Assembly (NCBI RefSeq): GCF_009807095.1
Contig: NZ_WUCC01000015.1
Location: forward strand, 1 to 58,594
Origin: Rathayibacter sp. VKM Ac-2754
GTDB taxonomy: Bacteria; Actinomycetota; Actinomycetes; Actinomycetales; Microbacteriaceae
Direction of reading: 5' to 3'
DNA: 58,594 bases
Below the pieces are notes generated by a model. That model did not search any database, was not told where the DNA came from, and saw nothing but the letters and a program-made list of their open reading frames with translations. Each line of letters starts with the position of its first letter. The stretch's first letter is position 1. Positions 26,328 to 34,842 of the stretch are shown here, one piece after another. The position numbers and the translations under genes were made by a program.

Positions 26328-27365
26328 TCAGGGGGCGGGCGGTGCCTGCACGGAGTCGCGGCGGACCAGCGGGCAGGGCAGCAGGACGGGGTGCGATGCC
26401 AGCAGCAGCTCCTCGCCGCGGCCCGCGAGGAGGCCGACGAGGGTGTCGACCGCCCAGGCGCCCATCTCGTAGTGCGGGAGGGCGACGGTGGTGAGGGGCG
26501 GGTAGAGGCCCTCGGCGATGATCTCCTGGTTGTCGAAGCCGACGACGGAGAGGTCGCGGGGGATCTCGAGGTGCAGCTCGGCGGCGGCGCGGTAGGCGCC
26601 CATCGCCATGCGGTCGTTGTAGCAGAAGAGCGCGGTGGGCCGGTCGGCCCGCTCGAGCAGCAGCTTGCCCGCTCGGTAGCCGCCCGGGCTCTCGGAGAGC
26701 TCCTCGACGATCAGCGACTCGTCGATCGGGATACCGGCCTCGGTGAGGATCTCGCGGTAGGCCTGCAGGCGCAGGCGGGTCGCGGGCACGTCCTCCCGGT
26801 TGGTCAGGAACCCGATGCGCCGGTGCCCGGCGTCGACCAGCTCCGACACCGCGGCCCTCGCTCCGCCGACCTCGTCCGGGACCGCGGAGGGGATGAGCCC
26901 GCCGAGGTCGCGCGCGTCGATGAGGACGGTCGGCACCGACGGCGGGTGGGGGAGCGAGACCTCGCGGTGGAACATCGTGGCGAAGAGGATCCCGTCGACC
27001 TGCTGGCGGAGCAGCGTGTCGATGTCCGCGCTCAGGTCGGACGACTCGCGCACGGTATTGATCAGGACCAGCGTCAGCCCGTGGGCGTGCGCCGCCTCCT
27101 GTGCGCCGAGGATGATCCGGCCGGCGTGCGGGGTGGTGGCGATCTCCTCGCTGATGAGGCCGATCATCTCGGTCCGCTGCCGACGCAGGCTCCGCGCGAT
27201 CCGGTTCGCTCCGTAGCCGAGGCGGGCCGCGGTCGCCCGCACCCGCTCCCGGGTCTCGACGCTCGCCCGGGCCGACTCCACGTCGTTCAGGATGTGCGAG
27301 ACCGTGGTGACGGAGACGCCCGCCTCGCGAGCGACGTCGCGGATGCCGACTGCCTTCTGCGCCAT
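26328..27365 (-). CDS. LacI-family regulator, probable fructan-locus repressor
   Basis: 345 residues. ATG 27365 sits 7-8 nt after GAGGAGGT, whereas the GTG at 27374 would overlap that site, so the ATG was preferred. DNA-binding domain GIRDVAREAGVSVTTVSHIL and hinge YGANRIARSLRRQRT are followed by a sugar-binding effector domain (MIGLISEEIATTPHAGRIIL, DGILFATMFHREV, LSVVGFDNQEIIAEGLYPPLTTVALP). It is 45 bp downstream of the importer permease and shares its strand. The palindromes near 30640 and 34850 are its likely operators, with fructose, inulobiose or a difructose anhydride as possible inducer. Confidence 0.9.
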   Translation of the reverse strand: MAQKAVGIRDVAREAGVSVTTVSHILNDVESARASVETRERVRATAARLGYGANRIARSLRRQRTEMIGLISEEIATTPHAGRIILGAQEAAHAHGLTLVLINTVRESSDLSADIDTLLRQQVDGILFATMFHREVSLPHPPSVPTVLIDARDLGGLIPSAVPDEVGGARAAVSELVDAGHRRIGFLTNREDVPATRLRLQAYREILTEAGIPIDESLIVEELSESPGGYRAGKLLLERADRPTALFCYNDRMAMGAYRAAAELHLEIPRDLSVVGFDNQEIIAEGLYPPLTTVALPHYEMGAWAVDTLVGLLAGRGEELLLASHPVLLPCPLVRRDSVQAPPAP

Positions 27366-27410
27366 GTCCGACACCTCCTCGATCGTTCGCCGCCGCCGAG
27401 ACTACCGGCG

Positions 27411-28250
27411 TCAGCCCTTGACGGCGCCGAGCGTGAGCCCGGCGACGATGTGGCGCTGGAGCACCAGGGTGAGCAGGATCACGGGCACCGAGTACAGGAC
27501 GGCGAGGGCGGTCATCGCGCCCCAGTCGAGGCCGAACTGGGTCTGGAAGTTCGCGATCACGATCGGAGTCGTCTGCGCGCGGACGGCGGTGAGCAGCAGC
27601 GCGAACAGGAACTCGTTCCACGACGCGAGGAACGCGAAGATCGCGGTCACCGCGACTCCGCCCGCCGTGACCGGGATCACGACCCGCCACAGTGCGCCGA
27701 GCCGGCTCGCGCCGTCGATCTTCGCCGCCTCCTCGAGCTCGGCCGGGACCGCCTCGAAGAAGCTCGACATCAGCCAGATCGAGAGGGGCAGCGAGATCGT
27801 GGTGTGCGCGATCGCCAGGGCGAGGGACGTGTCGGCGATGCCGAGGCTCCGGAAGATCGAGATCATCGGCGCCCCGACGACGATCGGCGGGACCATCCGC
27901 ATGACCAGCGCGCCGACGATGAAGACGCGCCCCAGGCGGGTCCGGAACCTCGTGACCGCGTAGGCCGCAGGGATAGCGAGGACGAGCGAGACGGCCGTGC
28001 TCAGCACCGCGGTGACGATGCTGTTGATGAACGAGGCGACGACTCCGTCCCGGGAGAGCGCCGCGGAGTAGTTGTCGAGCGTCCACTGGGTCGGCAGGAT
28101 CCGCGGCGGGACCGAGATCGTCTCGAGCGGCGTCTTGAAGGACGTCAGCAGCATGTAGACGAACGGGAATCCGTACAGGACGACGGCGAGGGCGAGGGCG
28201 ATCCAGATGATCGCGCGCGGGCCGACGCGGGTGGCTTCGAGGCCTTTCAT
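27411..28250 (-). CDS. Sugar ABC transporter permease (MalG/CUT1 type), fructan locus
   Basis: 279 residues, about six membrane segments. The first (AIIWIALALAVVLYGFPFVYM) follows a short basic start. EAA loop: EEAAKIDGASRLGALWRVVIP. The ATG overlaps the upstream permease stop (ATGA). Third gene of a binding protein-permease-permease operon. No ATPase gene is nearby, so a shared multi-system ATPase is likely. Confidence 0.92.
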   Translation of the reverse strand: MKGLEATRVGPRAIIWIALALAVVLYGFPFVYMLLTSFKTPLETISVPPRILPTQWTLDNYSAALSRDGVVASFINSIVTAVLSTAVSLVLAIPAAYAVTRFRTRLGRVFIVGALVMRMVPPIVVGAPMISIFRSLGIADTSLALAIAHTTISLPLSIWLMSSFFEAVPAELEEAAKIDGASRLGALWRVVIPVTAGGVAVTAIFAFLASWNEFLFALLLTAVRAQTTPIVIANFQTQFGLDWGAMTALAVLYSVPVILLTLVLQRHIVAGLTLGAVKG

Positions 28251-29218
28251 GAGTTCTGCTCTCCACCGGGTCGCCAGATCGCGAGGATCGCGACGAGCGC
28301 GACGGCGAGCATGACGACGAGGTACATCGTGCCCATCGCGCTGGCGAGACCCGGATCTCCGAATCGGATCATGGTGCGGTAGATCAGCAGCGACATCGTC
28401 TCGGTGCTCTGCTGGGGTCCGCCGTTGGTCTGGATGAGGATCACGTCGAACGCGCGGGCGGCGTCGATCCCGCGCAGGATCAGTGCGACGGCGATGACGG
28501 GGCGCAGCAGCGGGATCACGATCCGGAAGAGGATCGCCGGGTAGCGCGCTCCGTCGAGGCGGGCGGCCTCGATGATGTCGCCGGGGATGTTCTGGAGGCC
28601 GGCGAACAGCACGAGGGTGATGAACGAGGTGGTCAGCCAGATGTCGGGGATGGCGACCGAGAACAGCGCGATCGAGGGGTCGCTCAGCCAGGCGATCTGG
28701 CCGGGCGAGGAGAGGATCCCGATCCGGGCGAGCACCTCGTTGACGATGCCGACGTTGTCGATCAGGAGGAACCGCCAGAGCAGCCCGGCCACGATCGGCG
28801 CGATCATCAGCGGGTACAGGAAGATCGTGCGGAAGACCCGGGACGCGTCGCCGAGGGCCGTGAAGAGCAGCGCGACACCCAGGCCGAGGACGAACTCGAG
28901 GGCGACGACGATGATCGTGTAGACGACCGTCCGCCACGACGCGTTCAGGAAGTCGGGCGAGGCGAACGCTGCGGCGTAGTTGCCGAGCCCGATGAAGTCG
29001 CGCGTCCCGCCGATCGGGTCGATCGAGAAGAACGAGTCGCCGACGAACTGCAGCAGCGGCCAGCCGACGAAGACGGCCAGGAACAGCGTCGCCGGGACCA
29101 TCAGGAGGGTGGCGAAGCGCTTGTCGCTCAGCGAGCGGCGCGGGGGCCGGTCCGGCCGGGGGCCGGAGGGGGAGGTCCCCGTCCGGCCCGCGGCCGGCGC
29201 CTGAGTGGCGGAGGTCAC
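28247..29218 (-). CDS. Sugar ABC transporter permease (MalF/CUT1 type), fructan locus
   Basis: 323 residues. A disordered Pro/Gly/Arg-rich N-terminal tail precedes about six membrane segments, starting ATLLMVPATLFLAVFVGW. EAA loop: IEAARLDGARYPAILFRIVIP. Start GTG overlaps the binding-protein stop as GTGA. It forms the channel with the 27411 permease. Confidence 0.92.
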   Translation of the reverse strand: MTSATQAPAAGRTGTSPSGPRPDRPPRRSLSDKRFATLLMVPATLFLAVFVGWPLLQFVGDSFFSIDPIGGTRDFIGLGNYAAAFASPDFLNASWRTVVYTIIVVALEFVLGLGVALLFTALGDASRVFRTIFLYPLMIAPIVAGLLWRFLLIDNVGIVNEVLARIGILSSPGQIAWLSDPSIALFSVAIPDIWLTTSFITLVLFAGLQNIPGDIIEAARLDGARYPAILFRIVIPLLRPVIAVALILRGIDAARAFDVILIQTNGGPQQSTETMSLLIYRTMIRFGDPGLASAMGTMYLVVMLAVALVAILAIWRPGGEQNS

Positions 29219-30537
29219 TTCGCCACCAGGGTCTCGACCTGCTGCGCGGCGTCGTCGAGGAGCTGCTGGTTGTCGGCTCCGGGCTCGACCGACTTCTGCA
29301 GCATCGGGATCAGCACCGTGTCGACGATCTGCTGCCACTCGGCGACCGCGGGGCGCGGGAGGGTGGCGGGGGAGTTCAGGGTGTCGAGCAGCGGCTTGTA
29401 GTTCTCGAAGCCCTCGACGTCCTGGTACTTCTCGAGGACCGAGATGCGCGAGGCGAGGCCCAGGCTGGTCTCGGCGCTGAGCTCGTTGTTGTCGTAGGCG
29501 TACTGCACGAACTCGAGTGCCTTCTCCTGCTTCTCGCTCGCCTCCGCGACCGAGAGGTACCACGCGCCGGGCACTCCCGCGGGCCCGGCCTCGCCGCCGA
29601 TCATCGGCGCGACTCCGACGTTGCCGGCGACCGCGGCGTCGGCCGGGATCTGCCGGTAGGCGTGCGCCCAGAAGCGCATCATGGCCGTCTGGCCCTGGTT
29701 GAAGAGGTTCTGCGCCCCGGCCCAGTCGAGCTGCGCGGCGCCGGGAGGAGCGTAGGGCAGCAGGCTCGTGTAGAAGTCGAGCGCCTCCTTGCTCTCGGCG
29801 TCGCCGAGCGAGACGGCTCCCTCGGTGTCCGTCACCATGGTCGTCTCGCCGGTCTGCGACAGCGTCGCGAGCCACTCCGTCTCGACGGCGCCCTTCACGT
29901 CGGTCCCGTACAGGTCGGTCGTGCCGTCGCCGTCGGTGTCCTGGGTGAAGAAGGCGGCTGCGTCGCGGTACTGCTGCCAGGTGGTCGGCGGGACGAGGTC
30001 GTAGCCGTACTCGGCCTTGAAGGCCGCCTGCTGAGCGGGGTCCTCGAAGAGGTCGGTGCGGTAGTAGAGGATCTCGGAGTTTGTCCACGCCGGCATGCCG
30101 ACGTAGCTGCCGTCGACGTCCGCCTCCTCGACGAGGGAGGGGAAGAGGTCTGCGACGACGTCGTCGGTGTAGAGGTCGTCGAGCGGAGTCACGGCGCCGG
30201 CGAAGGCGGGCAGCCAGATCGCGTCGAGGGCCGCCACGTCGAACGAGACGCTGCCCGCGGAGAACTCGCTGTTGAGGCGGTTGTAGAGCCCGTCGTAGGG
30301 CAGCTCGACGAAGTCGACGGTCGTCCCCGTGTCCTCGGTGAACTTGTCCGCGATGGGCTGGAGCTCGACGAGACCGCCTGCCTCGACCAGGACGATGACC
30401 GTGTCGGCATCGCCGGAGGCGCCGGTGCCGCCGCCCGCGCCGCAGCCGGCGAGGACGGTGGTCGAGGCGAGGGCGACGGCGCCGACCAGGAGGACTCTGC
30501 GCCGGGCGAGGGGGCGGGGTGTTCTGCGAAGCGACAT
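29215..30537 (-). CDS. Sugar ABC transporter, substrate-binding lipoprotein, fructan locus
   Basis: 440 residues from ATG 30537 behind TTGGAG. Signal peptide starts MSLRRTPRPLARRR and ends in lipobox VLAGC (Cys32). Mature part is a family 1 sugar-binding protein: VIVLVEAGGLVELQPIADKF, FVELPYDGLYNRLNSEFSAG, a Trp/Thr-rich ligand region, and LEFVQYAYDNNELSAET. It is divergent from the GH32 gene, with two overlapping operators between. Given the GH91 and GH32 enzymes it probably binds difructose anhydride or short fructo-oligosaccharides; this is inferred from context. Confidence 0.9.
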   Translation of the reverse strand: MSLRRTPRPLARRRVLLVGAVALASTTVLAGCGAGGGTGASGDADTVIVLVEAGGLVELQPIADKFTEDTGTTVDFVELPYDGLYNRLNSEFSAGSVSFDVAALDAIWLPAFAGAVTPLDDLYTDDVVADLFPSLVEEADVDGSYVGMPAWTNSEILYYRTDLFEDPAQQAAFKAEYGYDLVPPTTWQQYRDAAAFFTQDTDGDGTTDLYGTDVKGAVETEWLATLSQTGETTMVTDTEGAVSLGDAESKEALDFYTSLLPYAPPGAAQLDWAGAQNLFNQGQTAMMRFWAHAYRQIPADAAVAGNVGVAPMIGGEAGPAGVPGAWYLSVAEASEKQEKALEFVQYAYDNNELSAETSLGLASRISVLEKYQDVEGFENYKPLLDTLNSPATLPRPAVAEWQQIVDTVLIPMLQKSVEPGADNQQLLDDAAQQVETLVAK

Positions 30538-30625
30538 TGATTCGGCTCCAATCGAGAGCGCTGTGCGGGGGTGCCGGGGGGTCGACGGATGCCGACGAAG
30601 GACAGCATGCACGGGATGCCGACGT

Positions 30626-30655
30626 TTGACAAGACGTTTTGGCAAAACGTATTGT
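30626..30655 (+). promoter_or_regulatory. Consensus promoter of the GH32 gene, apparently leaderless
   Basis: A perfect -35 TTGACA (30626-30631), an 18-bp spacer and -10 TATTGT (30650-30655) place the transcription start about 7 nt downstream, at or within one base of the ATG at 30662. No ribosome site is present, so the mRNA is probably leaderless. Confidence 0.75.
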
Positions 30656-30656
30656 C
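30628..30656. promoter_or_regulatory. Two overlapping LacI-type operators
   Basis: GACAAGACGTTTTGGC (30628-30643) and GGCAAAACGTATTGTC (30641-30656) each match the perfect palindrome at 34843-34858 with two or three changes. Their CpG centres are 13 bp apart. Together they also form the odd palindrome ACGTTTTGGCAAAACGT (30634-30650). They cover the GH32 spacer and -10, so bound repressor would block that promoter. Confidence 0.8.
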
Positions 30657-30661
30657 ACCTC

Positions 30662-31945
30662 ATGACCTCGACCTCCATCGACGCGGCTGGACGTCTCGAC
30701 GGCGCCCCCGCGCCTCGGGCGGAACGCCCCCGCATCCACTTCACCGCCGAGTCCGGCTGGATCAACGATCCGCACGGGATCACCGTCCACGACGGGCGGT
30801 ACCACCTGTTCCACCAGTACGTGCCCGGCAGCGCGGTCTGGCAGCCGACCTGCCACTGGGGCCACGCGGTCGGGACGGACCTGCTGCACTGGGAGCGCCG
30901 CCCGATCGCACTCGCCCCGGGCGACGGCGACGGCGGGATCTGGACCGGTAGCCTCGTCGATGCGGAGGACGGTGCTCGCATCCTCTACACCTCGACGATC
31001 GCGGAGGATTACGCGCTCGGGCGGATCCGCGTCGCGCGCCCGACCGATCCGAGCTGGGACGTGTGGGAGAAGGGCGACGTCCTCCTCCGGCCGCCCGCCG
31101 ACCTCGACCTCGTGGTCTTCCGCGATCCCTTCGTGCTCCGCGAGGAGGCCGGGTGGCGGATGTTCGTCGGCGCGGGCACCTCCTCCGGCGACGCGCTCGC
31201 GATCACCTACACCTCCGCCGACCTCGACTCGTGGCAGTACGACGGCGTCGCCGCCCGCCGCTCGACGAGCGAGCGCGAGCCGGTGTGGACGGGGGCGCTC
31301 TGGGAGTGCCCGCAGATCGTCGAGATCGACTGTCGGCACGTGCTGATCAGCTCCGTGTGGGACGCCGACGTCCTGCACTACGCGGCCTACGGGATCGGCG
31401 AGTACCGTGACGGCCGCTTCGAGGCGCGCGACTGGGGGCGGCTCAGCTTCGGCGACTCCTACTACGCCCCGTCGTTCTTCCGCGACGCGGAGGGCCGCCC
31501 CTGCCTGATGTTCTGGATGCGCGGCGTCGAGGACGCGGAGGCGGGCTGGACCGGTGCGCTCAGCGTCCCGCACCTGCTCGGGATCCGCGACGACCGGCTC
31601 GTCGTGCTGCCCCACCCCGCGTGGGCGTCGGCCCCCGGTGCTCCCGTCGACCTCGAGGATCTGACGGGTGCCCCGGTGCTGATCGGCTGGACCCCGGAGG
31701 GCGCGGGCGACCGGCTCGAGCTCGGGGCGGCGACGGCGCTGGTCTGGGACGGTGCCGCGGTCGCGCTCGAGCGCTCAGGCGCGGAGACCTCGAGCGCCCC
31801 CCACCGCGGCGGTCGCCTCGAGGTGCTCCTCGACGGGCCGGTCCTCGAGGTCGTGACCTCGGCCGGAGTGCTGGGCGGGCCGATCGCCCCGGCGACGAGC
31901 GCCCGCGCCGTCGGCGGGCGGGCGGAGGCGCGGGCGCTCGCCTGA
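30662..31945 (+). CDS. Beta-fructosidase, glycoside hydrolase family 32
   Basis: 427 residues. All three GH32 catalytic motifs are present: nucleophile in WINDPHG (Asp36), transition-state stabiliser in FRDPF (Asp155) and acid/base in WECPQ (Glu215). The five-bladed propeller is followed by a short beta-sandwich. No signal peptide, so it works inside the cell on imported fructosides, releasing fructose from sucrose, inulobiose or short fructans. It is divergent from the importer operon and convergent with the GH91 gene, only 21 bp apart. Start at ATG 30662 fits a leaderless transcript. Confidence 0.93.
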   Translation: MTSTSIDAAGRLDGAPAPRAERPRIHFTAESGWINDPHGITVHDGRYHLFHQYVPGSAVWQPTCHWGHAVGTDLLHWERRPIALAPGDGDGGIWTGSLVDAEDGARILYTSTIAEDYALGRIRVARPTDPSWDVWEKGDVLLRPPADLDLVVFRDPFVLREEAGWRMFVGAGTSSGDALAITYTSADLDSWQYDGVAARRSTSEREPVWTGALWECPQIVEIDCRHVLISSVWDADVLHYAAYGIGEYRDGRFEARDWGRLSFGDSYYAPSFFRDAEGRPCLMFWMRGVEDAEAGWTGALSVPHLLGIRDDRLVVLPHPAWASAPGAPVDLEDLTGAPVLIGWTPEGAGDRLELGAATALVWDGAAVALERSGAETSSAPHRGGRLEVLLDGPVLEVVTSAGVLGGPIAPATSARAVGGRAEARALA

Positions 31946-31966
31946 TCGAGCGGCGCCCGCCCTCCG

Positions 31967-33304
31967 TCAGTCCCCGATCCCGGGCGTGGCTCTGACGGCG
32001 TTGACGCTCCGGTCGGCGACGACCTCGGCGTCGGTCCCGGAGTCGAGGATCGTGTTGCCGACCGACTCGGCGTCGACGACGACGGTCGCGAGGGCGAGCC
32101 CGCCGGCGGCTCCGGTGTGCAGCAGCGCGTCCACCTGCGCCTCGAAGGCCGAGCCGCCCGAGGCCGCGCGCACGTCCTTGCCCACCATGTGGTTGGCGGC
32201 GATGTGGTTCCCGGTCCCCGCCGTCAGCCGGATGACGACCGGTCGCTCGCCGGCGGGACGGACCTTCTGCGAGTCGACCACCTCGGAGAAGTTGCCGATC
32301 ACGGAGTTGTCGCTGCCGTCGAGGACGAGGAGCCCGTCGCTGTCGGCCCGCCCGTTGTCGACGCCCAGGAACGGCGTCCACGGCTCGTGGTCGCGGAGGA
32401 GGTGGTTCGAGCCGACGAGGTTCTCGGAGCTGCCCGCCTCGAGCACGACCATCCCGGGGTAGAAGGAGTGCAGCCGGTTGTTGGTCACGCTCGACCGGGT
32501 GACGCCGCGGAGGCGGACGCTGCTCTCGCCGCGCGGGAAGACGTTGTTCGCCGTGATCAGCAGCCCGCCGTGGTTCTCGGCGTAGATCGAGTGACCGCGG
32601 GGTCCGGCTCCGATCAGGTTGTCGGTGATCTTCGACGCCTGACCCCAGCCACGCAGCTCGATGCAGGATCCGCACTCGGCGATGAAGTTGTCGTGGATCG
32701 AGAGCGCGTCGGCGTTGTCGATCCGGAGGGCGTGCTCGAGGTAGACGAACCCCATGCCGGTGACGCGGAACGAGTCGTTGGCGCCGGCGACGCGGATGCC
32801 GGTCCTCCCGTTGACGTAGGTGTTCTCGGGGTGCCGGTCGGAGCCGTCCGCCTCGAAGTGCAGCCCGTCGATGCAGAAGTCCGCGAACTCGACCGAGCTG
32901 ATCCGGGGGCTGCCCTCGCGCTTCACGAGGAACGCCGCCCCCTCGCTCTCGTCGGCGCCGTCGGCCACGGGGATCCGGACCATGATCCGGCTGCCCCCCG
33001 GCCAGAGCTCGTGCAGGTCGGGCCACTCCTCCTCGGGCACGTTGAAGCGGATGCTCGACGAGGTGAAGCCGTGCCCGGAGCCCTGGATCCTGAGGTAGCT
33101 GATGTCGATCACGACCTGCGTCAGGAGGGGGTAGTCGCCGGGCGGCACGACGATCACGGCCCCCGGCTTGCCGCGGCTGTCGTCATCGGTGGCCGTCTGC
33201 CGGCTCTTGATGTCGGCGAGGATGCTGGTGAAGACCTCGCCGATGTCCTCGAAGGGATCGCCGATCGGCCAGGTGGTCACGTCGTAGAGGTTGGCGGACG
33301 GCAT
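31967..33304 (-). CDS. GH91 family enzyme, probably cytoplasmic DFA-III hydrolase
   Basis: 445 residues of right-handed beta-helix type, with family blocks YDVTTWPIGDP, PGAVIVVPPGDYPLLTQVVI, GSGHGFTSSSIRF, TGMGFVYLEHAL, NFIAECGSCIEL and LHSFYPGM. Inulin fructotransferases (exported, making difructose anhydride) and DFA-III hydrolases (cytoplasmic, opening it to inulobiose) are both in GH91. The lack of any signal peptide and the C-terminal insert with SAFEAQVDALLHTGA favour the hydrolase. Asp205 and Glu216, 11 residues apart, have the spacing of the catalytic pair reported for GH91 enzymes (as recalled). It is downstream of the second GH91 gene, across an 88-bp gap with a strong hairpin. Confidence 0.85.
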   Translation of the reverse strand: MPSANLYDVTTWPIGDPFEDIGEVFTSILADIKSRQTATDDDSRGKPGAVIVVPPGDYPLLTQVVIDISYLRIQGSGHGFTSSSIRFNVPEEEWPDLHELWPGGSRIMVRIPVADGADESEGAAFLVKREGSPRISSVEFADFCIDGLHFEADGSDRHPENTYVNGRTGIRVAGANDSFRVTGMGFVYLEHALRIDNADALSIHDNFIAECGSCIELRGWGQASKITDNLIGAGPRGHSIYAENHGGLLITANNVFPRGESSVRLRGVTRSSVTNNRLHSFYPGMVVLEAGSSENLVGSNHLLRDHEPWTPFLGVDNGRADSDGLLVLDGSDNSVIGNFSEVVDSQKVRPAGERPVVIRLTAGTGNHIAANHMVGKDVRAASGGSAFEAQVDALLHTGAAGGLALATVVVDAESVGNTILDSGTDAEVVADRSVNAVRATPGIGD

Positions 33305-33340
33305 GGGTGTCTCTCTCGCTCTCGGGTCGGTGCTGGGGTG

Positions 33341-33373
33341 GAGGGGGGCGCGGCGGGCGGCCGCGCCCCCCTC
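33341..33373 (-). terminator. Hairpin between the two GH91 genes
   Basis: Perfect 13-bp arms GAGGGGGGCGCGG (33341-33353) and CCGCGCCCCCCTC (33361-33373), 7-nt loop. It follows the stop of the exported GH91 gene and precedes the start of the cytoplasmic one, so it may end or reduce transcription into the latter. No T-run is present. Confidence 0.6.
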
Positions 33374-33392
33374 CTGTCTCTGCCTCTGCAGG

Positions 33393-34634
33393 TCAGGGTG
33401 TCGGACGGAATCCGTAGCTGGTCGTCGCGGCCCTGAACTGCGCCTCGGTGCCGCTGTCGAACACGTGCGAGTTCGTCGTGCCGGCGTCGAGCACCACGGT
33501 GTGGACGACGAGGTTCGTGATCACGTGGTTCGCGCCGATCTGGTTCTGGTCCCCCGACTGCACGCGGAAGACGGCGGGCGTCGCTCCCGCCGGCGCGACC
33601 TGCTCCGGCGGCATGATCAGCGAGACGTGGTTCGCGGTGATCGTGTTGCCGTCGCCGTTCACCTGGACGACGCCGAACAGGTCGTCGCGCCCGTTCCCGA
33701 CCCCGATGAAGGGCCCGAAGGTCTCGACCTGGCGCTCGAGCACGTTGGAGGCGATCAGGTTCTCCTTGCAGTTCCCCTCGAGGGTGATCATGCCCGGGTA
33801 GAAGGAGTGCAGGCGGTTCGACGAGACGCTCGAGCGGTAGCAGTTCTTCAGGTGCACCGAGTCGATCCCGCGCGGGAACACGTTGTTCCCGGTGATCAGG
33901 AGTCCGTTGTGCCCCTCCGCGAAGAGCGAGAAGCCGACGGGACCGGCCCCCAGGTGGTTGTCGCTCACCTTCGACGCCTGGCCCGAGCCGACGAGCTCGA
34001 TGCAGCTGCCGCACTCGGCGAGGAAGTTGCCCGAGACGTCGAGGGCGTCGGCGTCCTGGACGATGAGCCCGCGCTCGAGGTAGACCATGCCCATGCCGCG
34101 CACCCGCGTCGCGTCGGTCGCCGTGGCGAACCGGATGCCGACCTTGCCGTTGCGGTAGGAGTTCTCGTCGGCGCCGAACGAGACTCCGTCGAGGCAGAAG
34201 TTCTCGAAGGTGACCGAGTTGAGGCGGGGGTCGCCCGTGCGGGTGACGAGGAACGCCTCCGAGGTGCCGTCGGTGTTCTCGACGCGGACGTGGCTGCCGC
34301 CGGGGTTCAGCTCCTTCCACGCCGAGGTGACGCCGGCGTTGTAGCGGATGCTGAGCGAGGTGAAGCCGTGGCCGGATCCGCGGATCGTCAGGTAGCTGAT
34401 GTCGACGACGACGCGGGTCTTCAGCGAGTAGGTCCCCGGCGGGATGTAGACGACGGCGCCGGGCTTGTCGGCCTGGGCGGGCTGCGTGCGCTTGATCTCG
34501 GCGATGATGTCGTTGATCACGGCGCCCAGATCGCTCTGCGCGGTCACCTTCCGGCCGCGCACCTTCCAGTCGGTGACGTCGTAGACGTTCGAGACACGGG
34601 CGTCGCTCGACGTCGTCGCGACGGCGGCGGTCAC
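33393..34634 (-). CDS. GH91 inulin fructotransferase-like enzyme (lacks in-frame signal peptide)
   Basis: 413 residues from GTG 34634. It shows the full GH91 beta-helix pattern: VYDVTDWKVRG, QSDLGAVINDIIAEI, PGAVVYIPPGTYSLKTRVVV, SGHGFTSLSIRY, FLAECGSCIELVGSGQ and LHSFYPGM, ending FDSGTEAQFRAATTSYGFRPTP. The family splits inulin into difructose anhydrides outside the cell and normally carries a signal peptide. Here the peptide is in another frame, in the ORF at 34631-34789 that overlaps the GTG by GTGA. Gly202 stands where the 31967 copy has catalytic-type Asp205; Glu213 is kept. DFA-I- versus DFA-III-forming specificity is not decided. Confidence 0.82.
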   Translation of the reverse strand: MTAAVATTSSDARVSNVYDVTDWKVRGRKVTAQSDLGAVINDIIAEIKRTQPAQADKPGAVVYIPPGTYSLKTRVVVDISYLTIRGSGHGFTSLSIRYNAGVTSAWKELNPGGSHVRVENTDGTSEAFLVTRTGDPRLNSVTFENFCLDGVSFGADENSYRNGKVGIRFATATDATRVRGMGMVYLERGLIVQDADALDVSGNFLAECGSCIELVGSGQASKVSDNHLGAGPVGFSLFAEGHNGLLITGNNVFPRGIDSVHLKNCYRSSVSSNRLHSFYPGMITLEGNCKENLIASNVLERQVETFGPFIGVGNGRDDLFGVVQVNGDGNTITANHVSLIMPPEQVAPAGATPAVFRVQSGDQNQIGANHVITNLVVHTVVLDAGTTNSHVFDSGTEAQFRAATTSYGFRPTP

Positions 34635-34789
34635 AGCAGGCCCACCGGGACGGAGCGGCGGCCCGCGGCGACCGGGGCGGCAGCGGCAGCGGCAGCCGGC
34701 TCGAGCTGACCGGACCACGCGGCGACGACGGTGCTGATGCTCGCCGCGACCCGGAGGACGGTGCGGCGGCTGAGGACGGGGGTGGACAT
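34631..34789 (-). CDS. Stand-alone Tat signal peptide ORF preceding GH91
   Basis: 52 residues from ATG 34789 behind GAGGAGA. The peptide is MSTPVLSRRTVLRVAASIST, a twin-arginine motif plus hydrophobic core, then AAWSGQLEPAAAAAAAPVAA with a cleavage-like Ala-rich end, then a short linker GRRSVPVGLL and TGA. Its stop overlaps the GTG of the GH91 gene (GTGA). A minus-one shift near CCCGGTGGGCC would join the two into one exported protein. It could be a frameshifted gene, a sequencing error, or a programmed shift; a free 52-residue secreted peptide is less likely. Confidence 0.75.
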   Translation of the reverse strand: MSTPVLSRRTVLRVAASISTVVAAWSGQLEPAAAAAAAPVAAGRRSVPVGLL

Positions 34790-34842
34790 GCTGTCTCCTC
34801 TTCGAGTGCAGGTCGCTCGGCGGACGATGTCCACCGGCGGCC

